This document shows positions 43,907-58,040 of a DNA stretch of 64,000 nt, one piece after another. Both the position numbers and the translations under genes were made by a program. The stretch spans positions 1,116,001-1,180,000 of the forward strand of contig JAGFMI010000013.1 in the NCBI GenBank assembly GCA_021030905.1. Direction: 5' to 3'. How positions within the stretch are numbered: position 1 is the stretch's first letter; each line of letters starts with the position of its first letter. The DNA comes from Pyrenula massariospora (Eukaryota; Ascomycota; Eurotiomycetes; Pyrenulales; Pyrenulaceae). The notes below the pieces were generated by a model. The model saw only the letters and a list, made by a program, of their open reading frames with translations. It ran no database searches and had not been told where the DNA came from.

Positions 43907-46900
43907 CAGAAGTTCTGTCACCAGGGGCTTCCCATGTCGGTCCCATGGACCTGACGACGCCCTCAGGGGACCCTCGACTTCTCCTCGACCATCTTGCCAG
44001 CGTTATACAGATAACTCTAGGTGTAAATAGAGCGGACCTTGAGTCGTATGGCAATATCCTCCATGAAGGCAAGGTCTTGGAAACAATCGATCAATGCAGT
44101 CGCTTCATTTCAGAGCCTCGGCCAGCGCTCTACGCCCAGAAGGATCTCGTAGAGGCAGAGCAAGTCAACGGAGATGCTAATTCGTCCTGTAAGTGTTCTA
44201 TTAAACTGGACTCGATTCAAACTAACACGACAAAAGCTGCTCATGAACGCTGCAAAGTAGCGCTTGCGCCCGTCATTTCCTTTTCCACCTCTACAATCGC
44301 CTGTGTCGCCTTTTTGAAGAGACCATCGCCTATTGACACCTCACAACCGCTATCGTCACAGATACAGGTGATAAATCTTCCAGGGTTGGTTACACTGAAC
44401 AATACCGGGGCGAACCAAACGAGTGCTACATCACCGTTCGAAATTCTCCACTCTGTTGTTCACCTGGCGCTGGCACCTTACTTCGATGCCTATACTAGAG
44501 ATCAGGATCCGAGCAAGAGTGGAAGGAGCCGTCATGCTCAAGAAACAAAGGGGGGTGTACCCGGTGCGAAGAAGAAAATTGCCGAACTGGAGCTTAGCCT
44601 TTTACACTTGCAGCGTAACATCGAAATACCAGCAATAAATTTGCACCTTCCGGCACTCGTACAAGGAGCTTTGGAGACTGCTACTGCCGAATCTAGCGAT
44701 CGCAAAAAGTCTATTAACGACTTCTCGATTGAGGAATTACGGGCTTTCATCCCACTTACTCTTCTAGAAGACAGCAGAACCCTTAACAGCATACAGAATG
44801 TGGTGAATGGCTGGATCAAGTCAATACAAGCTGTTACGAGGTTGACTCGTGATGCCGAATGTGAAACCGCGGCTCAAGAGATCAACTTTTGGCTCGCTAT
44901 GGAAGCCACATTGGACGGTATCGCGGACCAGCTCACTGCGAAGGGCATACAGCTTGCAGTCGATATTTTAGCTAGAGCGAACCGCCACCAAGCAAAACTT
45001 AGCTTTCAACAAGACACAGGTTTACAAGAGGCCATGGAAACGGTCAGGAAATATAACAGCCTTATGAGAGACTTCCCGCTTGATGAGCTCCTATCTGCAA
45101 CGTCCCTGGAAAAGGTCTCAGAGGCGCTCATTTCGATATTCGCGCATCTCACCAAAAAGCTACGGCAGTCGTTGTACCCCATCAGGCGAGCACTGGATCT
45201 TGTTGAAGCAATCTCAGGAGACCTTGATGCGCAGCTTCACGCGCTTCTAAATGGCCGAACCATCTTACACATGGACTACAGAGAATTCGCTAGCCTGATG
45301 GATACTGCCAGTGCCATCTGGCGCACGTGGGAAGAGTATCAGAAAGAGTTCACCAATCTTGCTCGAGATGTCGTCCGGAAACGGAGCGACAAATTCATTC
45401 CTGTCAAAATCAATCAGCGCCACATTAAGACTCAGGAGAGGCTGAAGTATGTCAATACCTTCCGCACTAATCATGAACAGTTGCAGCGGACCATCATCAA
45501 TGTTCTTGGCGTCAAATCACCGACGGGTCCTCCAGGACAGGAAGTCTCCGACGACGCTGTTGCCTTCGCTGATGAGTTGGGAGACGTTGATGCTGTCGAG
45601 GAAGTGTCTGAAGCATTCGCAGCGCTCAAGAACGTCGACGTGATGGATGTCTCGCCTGAAGGAACCCAGATCTGGGTCCAAGCTGAGATTAATTACAATG
45701 AACGGACATCCAGGGTTGAAAACTCCATCATAGCACAACTGAGAGATAGACTGGCGACCGCAAGAACAGCAAATGAAATGTTTCGCGTCTTTTCGAAATT
45801 CAATGCCTTGCTTGTCCGGCCGAAAGTTCGTGGGGCAATTGGGGAATACCAGGCGCAGTTGTTAGAGAATGTGAAAACAGATATTGCTTCGTTACATGAT
45901 CGATTTAAGCAACAGTATGGAAGTTCCGAAGCTTCTTCAATGGCGCAATTACACGACATACCACCAGTGTCCGGCGCAATCATATGGGCTCGCCAGATCG
46001 AAAAGCAATTGGATAGCTACATGAAGAGGGTTGAGGCAGTCCTTGGCGAAGACTGGACATTGCATACCGATGGGGAAAAATTGCAGGCCGAGAGTGCCTT
46101 GTTCCGAAAAAAGCTGAATACTCGGCCAATCTTTGAGTCCTGGGTGCAAGATGTAAATAGACGACACCTTTTCATTGGTGGACGTCTATTCAGCATTGCG
46201 CGTGTTCGTACAACAGGCAACCTATTAGAGATTTCGGTCAACTTTGATCCAAAGATCAGTTCGCTCTTCAAAGAGGTGCGCAATCTTACATGGACCAACT
46301 ACCAAGTCCCTCACGCTATCAACAACATCTCGAAGGAAGCGAAAAAGGTCTACCCATACGCTATCAGCCTTATGGAGAGTGTGCGTACGTTTACACAAAC
46401 CTGTCGACTGATCGGCACAATGCTCACAGTCTCTCCCCTTTTGCATGGTTATCTCAGAGAGGTCTATAATCTGATTAGCAAAGGCCTTCCAATGCGATGG
46501 GAATCGTTTGTCCACTCATATGAGCTTCACGTGAAGCAGAACTCTCAATTTCCGAATGGAGATATCCAAAACCCACTTCAATCTGGCAGAACCGAAAGTC
46601 GGCACACACAATACGTTAGGGATTTTTCTGTTGCAGTCACTCAATTGCAATCCAAGACCGCAACCTTAGGATCGCTGAGCGAATCTATCGAAAAAGCGAT
46701 GGTTGAGTTTAGGACGTGCCCCTATAGTGCACAATCTTTCCAAGACCTGTTAGAATTGATTCAGCTGGCTGTTGATAAACTCAATCTAGAGAATTTTGCA
46801 AATCTTGGCGTATGGGTTGATCGTCTAAATGCAGAAATCCGGGATATCTTACGCAGCAGGATGGAACAGGCACTCAGGGACTGGATCCGCGATTTCCGGG

Positions 46901-49900
46901 AAGATCCTTCCACTCTTATGCACCGCGAAGGCCTAGCCCTGGAAGAGAGAGATGATCGAACTGCTGCTCCCATTCAATTCCCGCAGGTTGTACATGAGAT
47001 TACCATGCAAAACCAGATCCTCCACCTTGAGCCTCCTTTGGACCTTGCACGTGCAGCTTGGCTACAGCACTTGGAGCATTGGTTAGGTGTTGTCTGCAAT
47101 TTGAACTTGATTCAATCTGCAAGATACTCGCTTTCCATTAGCAATCAAGGCGCAAACAGTAAAGAGTCGCGTTTTGTTTCACTGCCAGTGCAGAGTCCAG
47201 CCGTGATTTCAGCCGCTTATGATGCCATTGAAACCACATTAAAAATGGTGGCTGACTATGTCAAAGATTGGTTGCAATTTCAATCCCTGTGGGATTTGAA
47301 GCCGGAACAGGTGCACAGTACTCTTGGTGATGACTTATCCAAATGGCTACAAATACTCTCAGAAATTCGTGCGAGTAGAAAGACATTCGACACGTCGGAA
47401 GCGAAAAAAACTTTCGGTAATATTGTGATTGACTATGAGCAAGTTCAAACCAAAGTCAATGCGAAATATGACCAGTGGCAGCAAGAAATTACCCTAAAAT
47501 TTGGATTTAAACTCGGAAATCGTGTGCAGGAAGTTTTTCTTGACATGTCCAACGCCCGACGAGAATTAGAAAAGCATTCCCTTGAAGCGACGTCAACTGC
47601 ACAAGCCGTTGCCTTCATCACAATGGTACAACAGTGCAAGCGAAAGGCTAGCCGCTGGGAGCATGAGGTTGAGACTTTTAGACAGGGGCAGACAACGCTT
47701 TCGCGCCAGCGCTACCGCTTTCCGAATGACTGGCTGTATGTCGAACAAGTTGAAGGCGAGTGGACGGCTTTCAGTGAACTTTTGGAGCGCAGGGCCAAGG
47801 TGGTCCAGGAACAGACCGACGCGCTTCGAGCCAAAATCATGGCAGAAGACGGTGTATTGCATCGGAAAGTCACTGAAACCGTTGGGCACTGGAATGAAGA
47901 AAAACCTATCTCTGGCCATGTACCTCCGGAACAAGCTAATGGATTGCTTGCAACATTCCGGTCACGCTTAGAGCGTTTACAGGAGGAACTCGATATGGTT
48001 TCTAAGGCGAAGGAAGCACTTGATCTCCCTGTGAGCTCAGAGGGAGCGCTTGGCGTCGCTCTTGAGGAAGTTCAGGATTTCACGTCTGTCTGGGCTGCCC
48101 TATCCACTATATGGCAGAGCATCAATGATCTCAAAGAGACTCTTTGGGCCAGCGTCCAACCAAGAAAATTACGGCAATCAATTGACGCATTGATAAAAAT
48201 GACCAAAGAGATGCCCAGTAGGATGCGACAATACGCGGCCTTCGAACATGTTCAAAATGTCCTTCGCCAATTCCTGAAAGCGAATTCACTTATAGCAGAC
48301 CTAAAATCAGAAGCCATCCGAGAGCGTCATTGGTCGAAGATCTTCAAAACGCTGAAACCGGGAAAGAGATACTCACCGACGTCAATGACCCTGGGCGACG
48401 TCTGGGATCTTCACCTTGCCACAACTGAGGCAACAATTCGCGATGTCATCGTCCAAGCACAAGGTGAACTAGCTTTAGAAGAGTTCTTGAAGCAGGTACG
48501 CGATACATGGCAAAATTACTCGCTTGAGCTGGTTAGTTATCAGAACAAATGCAGACTTATTCGTGGCTGGGACGACCTCTTCACAAAGTGCGGTGAGCAT
48601 CTCAACTCTCTTCAGGCAATGCGTCACTCTCCCTATTACAAAGAGTTTGAAGAGGAAGCCTCTGGCTGGGAGGATAAACTCAACCGTGTCCACGTCCTTT
48701 TTGACGTGTGGATTGAGGTACAGCGACAATGGGTGTACCTCGAAGGCGTTTTCTCCGGAAGCACCGATATTAAACATCTCCTACCCCTCGAGTCAAGTCG
48801 CTTCCAAAACATCAACAGTGAGTTCTTTGCTGTAATGAAAAAAGTATATAAATCGCCTTTCGTCCTCGATGTTCTGTCGATTTCGGGAGTCCAAAAATCT
48901 TTTGAAAGACTAGCAGATTTATTGAACAAAATTCAGAAAGCACTCGGAGAATATCTAGAACGTGAACGGCTCTCTTTCCCTCGATTCTATTTTGTTGGCG
49001 ATGAAGACCTCCTTGAGATAATCGGTAATAGCAACGACACTGATCGAGTCGCCAAGCACTTCAAGAAGATGTTTGCTGGCGTGTCAGGTTTAGTCACCGA
49101 TGACAACAATTGCATTGTAGCGATCACATCGAAAGAGGGTGAACAAGTTCGCCTGCGCAAGGAAGTGTCTCTTGTCAGAACTCCTAAGATCAACGATTGG
49201 CTGAAGGCTCTTGAGCATAGTATGAAGACTTCATTGGCGGAATTACTTGCAGAAGCTACCAAGCAATTCGAGGCTATTTTCAACAGTACAGAGCTTGACA
49301 TTGCAGCCTTCCTTGAATTTTTGGCGAATTATCCTGCCCAGATTGTTGTTCTTGCCACCCAGGTCGTATGGACCTCCTCTACCCAGCAGAGCTTGGAAGC
49401 AGGCGGCAGTAGACTAGGAGATGTCCTTGCATCGGAGGAGCGATTGCTTGAGCTCCTAGCGAGCACTGTTCTCAACGAACTAGACGCCATCACAAGAAAG
49501 AAATGTGAGCATCTTATTACTGAGTTTGTGCACCAACGAGATGCCTTGTCGAGGTTGATTGATGCCAATGCTACAAATCCAACGCACTATCTGTGGTTAT
49601 GCCAGATGCGATATGTGTACGTCCAAGAAGGAGAATTCTTGCAGCGGCTACAAGTGCATATGGCAAATGCAAGACTAGAATACGGCTATGAGTACCTAGG
49701 TGTTCCCGATAGGCTTGTCAGAACACCCTTGACGGATCGGTGTTTCCTCACTCTTACCCAGGCACTCTGTCAGCGTTTGGGCGGCTCTCCATACGGGCCT
49801 GCAGGAACAGGAAAGACTGAATCCGTCAAGGCGCTTGGTTTACAGCTCGGTCGTTTCACGTTGGTTTTTTGCTGTGACGACACTTTTGATTTCCAAGCTA

Positions 49901-52900
49901 TGGGTCGTATTTTTCTCGGTATTTGCCAGGTGGGAGCATGGGGCTGCTTCGACGAGTTTAATCGCTTGGAGGAGCGAATTCTTTCGGCCGTTTCTCAGCA
50001 GATCCAGAACATTCAAGTTGGTCTTCGCAGAGGCAGTGATGATCCAAAAGCGGAGACCGAGCTTGTCGGTCGGCGGCTCCGCGTAGATTCAAATACAGGC
50101 ATTTTCATCACGATGAACCCTGGATATGCAGGCCGCTCAAATCTACCAGATAATCTGAAGAAGTTGTTCCGCAGCGTTGCTATGTCCAAACCTGATAAAG
50201 AGCTGATCGCAGAGGTCATGCTTTACTCTCAGGGATTCAAGCAAGCCAAAGGCCTTTCAAAGCAGACTGTTCCATTCTTCGATCATTGCTCATCCCGTCT
50301 GACAAAGCAAGCTCATTACGATTTTGGATTAAGAGCGTTGAAAAGCGTTCTCGTAAGCTCCGGTGGTCTAAAGCGGGCTAGGCTTACATCCGCCAACAAA
50401 GAAGACAGTGGAATAGATTCAATGGAGCCTCAAATCATTGTGCAAAGCATTCGTGAGACGATTGCCCCAAAATTGATTCGAAACGATGTCGAAACTCTAA
50501 AACAAATTCAAAATGAAGACTTTCCTGGAATTGAGTACAGGCCAGCTGACCTTGAGAAACTCCATGCAGCTATTTGCGAAATTGCGCGGGACAATTATCT
50601 TAACCCGACAGATCTTTGGATCACCAAAACCATCCAACTCTACCAGATCCAACAGATTCATCATGGTGTCATGATGGTAGGCAATTCTGGATCTGGGAAG
50701 ACATCAATTTGGAGAGTCCTTCTACAGGCTCTACAACGCGTTGATGGCGTTGAGGGCGTATCACACGTTATTGATCCGAAAGTCATGTCGAAAGAAGACC
50801 TTTACGGAAGCCTTGATAGCACCACGCGCGAATGGACAGACGGCCTTTTCACAGGAATTCTACGGAAGATTGTCGATAACCTCCGTGGGGAGGAGTCTAA
50901 GAGGCACTGGATCATTTTTGATGGGGACGTTGACCCTGAATGGGTTGAGAATCTCAACAGTGTCTTGGACGACAACAAGCTACTTACGCTCCCAAATGGT
51001 GAACGACTCAGCCTTCCTGCCAACGTGCGTATCATGTTCGAAGTCGAAACATTGAAGTATGCTACCTTAGCTACCGTCAGTCGTTGCGGAATGGTCTGGT
51101 TCAGCGAAGACACTGTTACTGCGGATTTGATGGTGTCGAATTATCTTCAATCACTCTGTACCAAGACTTTCGAAGATCTAGATGACGACAATGCGATGCC
51201 AGGACAGGCTTCAGCAAGCACTCTCAAAATACAAAGTGCTTTTGTTGATGGCCTTGCACCTATTCTTACCCAGGACGATTTCATCTTCAAGGCTCTAGAT
51301 GCTGCCGAGGCTCACTCACATATCATGGAGTTCACGCAGATCCGTGCCTTGAACAGTTTGTTTACTCTTCTAAATAAGGCTTGCAGGACTGTTCTTGAAT
51401 ACGCCATACAAAATTCCGAATTTGCCATTGACGCGGAGCACCTCAAGACATTCACGGCACGGAAAGTAGTTCTGGGAACTGTTTGGGCGCTCACCGGAGA
51501 CTGCACGTTGGCTGAGCGGAAAAAATTCGGCGATTTCATTGCAGCGCTTGCGAACATAGAGCTACCGCAATTGGGAGACATGTCGTCTCTGATTGACTTT
51601 GATGTCCGTCTGCCTAAAGCTGAGTGGATATCATGGCAATCCCAGGTTCCATCAATGGAGGTCAATACACACTCAATAACTGAGACAGACGTCATTATTC
51701 CGACCATAGACACTGTCCGCCATGAAGACATCCTCTATTCCTGGCTTGCAGAACATAAGCCTTTGTTGCTGTGCGGGCCACCCGGTTCAGGAAAGACTAT
51801 GACTCTGTTCAGCGCGCTGAGAAAGTTGCCTAATATGGAGGTGGTTGGACTGAATTTTTCAAGCGCCACGAGTCCTGATTTACTTCTCAAGACATTTGAG
51901 CAGTATTGTGAGTACCGCAAGACTCTGTCTGGCGTTGTGATGTCACCTTTGCAGGTTGGTCGCTGGCTCGTTGTTTTCTGTGATGAGATCAATCTTCCAG
52001 CCCCTGATACTTATGGAACTCAGAGAGCGATCTCTTTCTTGCGGCAGCTTGTTGAACAGAATGGCTTCTGGAGAACATCAGATAAGGTTTGGGTTGCTTT
52101 GGACCGCATACAGTTCGTTGGGGCTTGCAATCCACCGACTGATGCTGGGCGTCATCCGCTCGGAGCAAGGTTCCTCCGGCATGCACCTCTCATTATGGTG
52201 GACTATCCAGGGGAGCTGTCCCTAATGCAGATCTATGGCACTTTCAACAATGCTGTTCTGAAGGTTCTTCCGATGCTACGTGGGTTTGCTGATGCCTTGA
52301 CCAGAGCGATGGTCCAACTTTATTTAGAGTCACAGAAACGTTTCACGACTCAGATTCAACCTCACTATGTCTATTCCCCGCGCGAACTTACCCGCTGGGT
52401 CCGTGGAATTTACGAGGCCATCCGCCCTTTGGAAAATCTGCCTATCGAAGGTCTGATCAGGATCTGGGCGCACGAGGCTTCAAGATTGTTCCAAGACAGG
52501 CTTGTTGCTGATGAGGAACGCGAGTGGACAACGACATCTATTCGCCGGATTGCTCTTGAGTATTTTCCAAATATTGATTTTGAAAAGGCATTGAAAGGGC
52601 CAATCCTATTTTCCAATTGGCTTTCAAAGAACTACGTCTCCGTTGAACAAGAGCAGCTCCGCGACTTTGTGAAGGCTCGTCTAAGAACGTTCTGCGAAGA
52701 AGAAGTAGACGTCCCGCTGGTCCTCTTCAATGACGTACTTGAACATGCTCTTCGGATCGACAGAGTCTTCCGTCAGCCTCAAGGGCATCTGATCTTGATC
52801 GGAACAAGTGGTAGTGGTAAGACAACACTGTCACGCTTCGTCGCGTGGATCAATGGTTTGAAAGTTTTCCAGATCAAGGTCCATGGTAAGTATTCAGCCG

Positions 52901-55900
52901 AGGATTTTGATGACGACCTACGCGGAGTTCTGCGCCGATGCGGCTGCAAGGGTGAGAAAATCTGTTTTGTAATGGACGAATCGAACGTCCTCGATTCCGG
53001 TTTCCTCGAACGGATGAATACTTTGTTAGCAAATGGCGAGGTCCCGGGACTTTTTGAAGGTGATGAATACGCCTCACTAATGACAGCTTGTAAGGAAGGC
53101 GCTCAGCGCCACGGCTTGTTGCTCGACTCACAGGAAGAATTGTACAAATGGTTTACGCAACAGATTGTTCGAAATCTCCATGTCGTCTTCACTATGAATC
53201 CCCCAGAAGATGGACTCTCGTCAAAAGCTGCAACAAGCCCTGCTCTTTTCAACCGGTGCGTTCTCAACTGGATGGGAGACTGGTCAGACCAAGCGCTCTT
53301 CCAAGTTGGCTCTGAGCTGACCCAATCTCTTGATCTCGACAAGGCAAATTTCGAATCTCCTGATGGTATCCTCTTGGCTTATCAAGGTTTGCTTCTACCT
53401 ATATCACATAGAGACGCCGTTGTCAACGCCATGGTCTACATCCACCACTCGATGAGGCTCTTCAATTCTCAATTGCTAAAGCAACAGGATAAAATGACAT
53501 ATTTAACGCCGCGACATTACCTAGACTTCGTCGCTCAGTATGTGAGACTTCTGAACGAGAAGAAGGATGAGCTTGAAGAACAGCAGCGGCACCTGAATGT
53601 TGGGCTTGAGAAACTCCGTGACACGGTTGAAAAGGTCAGTGATCTCAAAGTGAGCTTAGCAACAAAGAAGTCGCAGCTGGAAATAAAGGACAAGGAAGCA
53701 GCGGACAAGTTGTCTCGCATGGTTGTAGACCAGAGACAGGCCGAGAATCAACAAATCACATCTCGTGAGCTTCAGACGACGTTAGAGAAGCAAGAACAAG
53801 AGGTGTCACAGCGCAAAGAAATCGTTCTCAATGATCTTGCTAAAGCTGAACCCGCGGTCGTGGAGGCACAGCAAAGCGTCAGCAACATCAAGCGCCAGCA
53901 CTTGACCGAGGTGAGATCCATGGGCAATCCTCCCTCCGGTGTCAAGCTTGCACTTGAATCTGTTTGTACTTTAATTGGTCATAAAGCGGACAATTGGAAG
54001 GCAATTCAGGCTATTGTACGACGAGATGATTTCATTGCTAGTATTGTCAATTATGACAACGAATGTCAGATGACGCCGGCACTTCGCAAGAAGATGAGGG
54101 ATCATTATCTTTCCAATGACGATTTCACCTTCGACAAGGTGAACCGCGCAAGCAAAGCTTGCGGCCCATTGGTGCAATGGGTTGAAGCACAAGTCAACTA
54201 TTCGGAAATTCTGGATCGTGTTGGGCCTCTGCGAAAGGAGGTAGACGTGCTAGAAGAGAAGGCCCTAGAAACAAAAGCCAGTGCGAAGGCTATCGAAGAG
54301 AAAATCAGCTCATTGGAGAGCAGTATCGCTGCGTACAAGGCTGAGTATGCTGAGCTCATCAGCGAGACACAGGAGATCAAGGCCGAGATGTCGCGAGTCC
54401 AATTCAAGGTGGACCGCAGCGTTCGGTTACTAGACAGCCTATCGCAAGAACGCTCGCGCTGGGACGAAGGCAGCAAGTCCTTTGAGACACAGATCAATAC
54501 TTTGATTGGCGATGTACTTATTGCCGCGGCTTTCTTAGCTTATGGTGGTCTCTACGATCAGCAATACCGCAAGGCCATGATTGATGATTGGTTGCTTCAA
54601 CTTTCGCGCTCAGGTATCGCTCGTAAGGATGTGAACCCGATCACCGAGTATCTCTCTAGTGCTGATGAAAGACTGGATTGGCAAAAGAATTCTCTGCCCG
54701 TGGACGATCTCTGCACAGAGAATGCCATCATACTCAAGAGATTCAATCGCTATCCGTTAATTATCGACCCTTCCGCCAGGATGACTCAATTTCTGCAGCA
54801 AAGTAGCAAGGGCCGGCGACTCACCGTGACAAGCTTCTTGGATGATACATTCGTCAAACAACTTGAAAGCGCCCTTCGCTTCGGCAATCCTATTCTAATA
54901 CAGGATGCAGAGCATTTAGATCCAATATTGAACCATGTCCTGAATAAGGAATACCAAAAAACAGGCGGGAGGGTGCTTATACAGCTCGGCAAGCAGGAGA
55001 TTGATTTTTCTCCAGCATTTAGACTGTATCTGTCCACTCGTGACCCATCGGCTCAATTCCCCCCCGACGTTTGTAGCCGAACAACATTTGTCAATTTTAC
55101 AGTGACACAGAGTAGTCTTCGAACGCAATCTCTCAGCGAAGTTCTGAAGAGCGAGCGTCCAGATGTGGACGAGCGGCGCACAAACCTTATCAAGATGCAA
55201 GGAGAATTCAAGACCAACTTACGTCAGCTTGAAAAAAGGCTGCTCCAGGCCTTGAACGAGTCGCGTGGGAACATTCTGGATGACGATACTGTGATCGAAA
55301 CCTTGGAGACACTGAAAAAGGAAGCCGCGGAAATCTCTCGGAAAATGTTAGAAACAGAAGGTGTCATGAATGATGTGGAAAAAATTACTTTAGAATATTC
55401 GGTGATTGCCAAAGCTTGCAGCTCAATTTTTTCAGTGCTCGATCAATTGTCTCTTCTGAACCATTTCTACCGCTTCTCCTTACAATTTTTTGTGGACATC
55501 TTCGACTGCGTCCTCGCAGAGAGTCGACAGACAGCTAGCTCTTCAGATTACGCAACACGAGCAGACGAGATTCTCAGGCGGCTATACCGCGAGAGTTATC
55601 GCAGAACTTCGCTTGCACTTCTGCAGAAGGACAGGGTAACGTTTGCCTTGCTTCTCGCGAAAACGAATCTCCGTAGAAGTTTGGGATCTTTATTTGACGA
55701 AATACTGGAACCTAAGAACCCTGGCACTGATATGTCCGGCGACGAAGACCGACTTAAGAGAGCCAAACAAGTCTTGTCGCAGCATGTTCGGTTCAAAGAT
55801 GTCATAGGAAAGCCGTCTACAGAACAATGGGCAAAGTTCTTGAGTGAGGAGAATGCCGAGAAATATATCCCTACACTGTGGTCTGATACGGCTAGTGTCA

Positions 55901-57069
55901 GCGAGAAAAAGCTCATCGCCCTGCTAGCCATCAAATACTGCCGCATGGATCGCTTTGTCCCTGCTGCGGAAATGTTCTTAGACACGACCTTCGGATCTGG
56001 GTTCCTCAGCATAGACAGCGATCTAAAAACTGTGGTGGGTCAGGTCGCTGCAATAACACCAATCGCTCTAACATCTAACCCTGGCTTTGACGCAAGCTAC
56101 AAGGTCGACGCACTTGTTGAGCGGATGCATGCGTCCTGCTCAAATGTCGCCATGGGCTCAAATGAGAGTCTTGCAGCCGCCGATAAGGCTATCAGCAATG
56201 CTTCTTCCACAGGTACTTGGGTGTTAGTTAAGAATGTCCACCTCACTCCTCAGTGGCTGCAAAGCTTGGAGAAGCGTTTGACAACTGTAAAGCCTCATGC
56301 CGACTTCCGCTTGTTTCTATCTATGGAGTCTAGCTTAAAGATACCAGTCAATGTCATCCGAGCTTCACGGATGCTGATGTATGAACAACCAGCAGGTATC
56401 CGGGCGAACATGCGTGACTCGCTTTCTGTTCTCACACCTCGGGCTAGCAAGGCTCCCGTTGAGAAGGCTCGAGTTTATCTCCTGCTAAGCTTCATTCACG
56501 CCATCGTTCAAGAGCGCTTGAGGTACGCCCCAACTTTGGGCTGGAAGGGATTCTGGGAGTTCAATGACAGCGATGTAAGTGCCTAAAATGGGAAAGGTTG
56601 GACCCGATTGCTGACCACACAACAGTATGAATGCTGCGCCTTCATTATTGACTCCTGGTTCGACGAAGTGAGCCAGGGTCGCTCGAACATAGCTCCCTCT
56701 AAGCTACCATGGGACCTGCTTCGAACCCTTATTAGCGAGATGTACGGGGGAAAAATCGACAGTGAAGGCGACTTCAGAGCACTTCGTGGGATTATTGACC
56801 CCATAATGACCTGTTCCGCTTTTGATGATGAGTACCCGCTTGTACCCAAACAAGCGAACGACCAGGGATTGAACGTTCCCGGAGGCACAACAATGCCAGA
56901 TTTCACGGCGTGGGTGGATAATTTACCCGAGAGAGAACCACCGACCTACCTTGGTCTACCGGCCAATGCAGAGAAGGTGTTGTTAATGGGTCAGGGACGG
57001 AGTATAGTTGGGAGTGTGGCGAAGGTCGCAAACGTACTTGCGGAAATGGAGGCGCACGCCATGAACTGA
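43903..57069 (+). CDS. DYN1: Cytoplasmic dynein heavy chain
   Basis: About 4355 residues; minus-end-directed microtubule motor for nuclear positioning and endosome transport in hyphae (nudA/ro-1 type). The N-terminal tail starts [12 protein letters not shown] with [15 protein letters not shown]; no in-frame ATG lies upstream. P-loops: AAA1 GPAGTGKTE (near 1948), AAA2 NSGSGKTS (near 2243), AAA3 GPPGSGKTM (near 2608), AAA4 GTSGSGKTT (near 2950). The coiled-coil stalk, about 3200-3515, encloses the microtubule-binding domain ([18 protein letters not shown] onwards). Exons: 43903-44188, 44237-56574, 56626-57069. Intron 1 (48 bp, GTAAGT, ACTAAC branch, AAAAG) is stop-free and a multiple of three. 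The C-terminus ends soon after [20 protein letters not shown], the short C-terminal form known from fungi. A giant nearly uninterrupted exon of 12.3 kb is notable. Confidence 0.97.
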
Positions 57070-58040
57070 GAATCAAAACAAATGTGGCGGAACTAACATC
57101 GCCTTTCTCAATGCGCTGCAATGGAGGCGTACGGCGGCACAGTGTGGGCCATGTTAGATTGGTTGTATCAAAGGAGTTCTGCGCCGGCAAAGCATATTCA
57201 GCGACAAATGGTTTGGGCGTCCATGGCATTACTCAATATTTCTTTTGTTAGCGGAGGCGTTGTGCCGTGTACAGCATACTGATACCCTTTTGCTTGAGCA
57301 TTTCTCCTGAGGTGGAGTACTTGTGGTTTAGATTCTACCTTTCTCTTGATTTTGCAGATTCAAATCAGGATGGCAACCAGTGGCTCAGACTGTGGCTGCT
57401 CTTGTCCATAAATTAGTGATTAAGGAGTCACGGTTTTGATGTCCCGCAAATGTGTTGATCAACACTTGTGCCAGGCCTTTGCCCTAGTATAGTACCGGGG
57501 ATTTTCCTATCCTACTAGGTAATCAAATATTCTGTCACTTTCCTCGGTACATTCCCAATTTCAGTACTATTCGTGGAACAGGAGGTGAATTGGTGGACTC
57601 TCAAATCTTTTTTAGGCGGAGGTCTGCATGTACCCTTCAATAGCCACCGTAGTTCTGTTTCGGCTACCGAGATCGGAGCCAGTAGCCATTCTCTCGACCC
57701 CTAGGAATACTCGATGGCCTGTCCAGTGGATGAGTAATGTACCATAACCCTTATGTGCCTTCCAGAAAACTCCAACATGGCTGTACCAGTGAATGATAGG
57801 CGTCTGGAAACAGGATAGAGAATGCAGAATATAGTCAGAATGCTTTCCTCATACTATGTATGAAAATTCTTTCAAAATCGACGATATGTTTCCCATACCA
57901 AACTCCGAGAAATGCTGTCAGTTTTGGAGTTGTGATCTATCCTAGCCTCCCAAAGCGCCATCGCTCACCGACATACTCTTGGAAACAGCTATTGATCTAT
58001 ATTCCCACGCGTGTTAGCCATGGCCATGTCTCCCAGCCCG
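57070..58040. other. Convergent intergenic stretch (dynein / XDJ1)
   Basis: About 970 bp between two 3' ends. AT-rich with short frames only; no gene, repeat or RNA that I can support. Confidence 0.5.
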
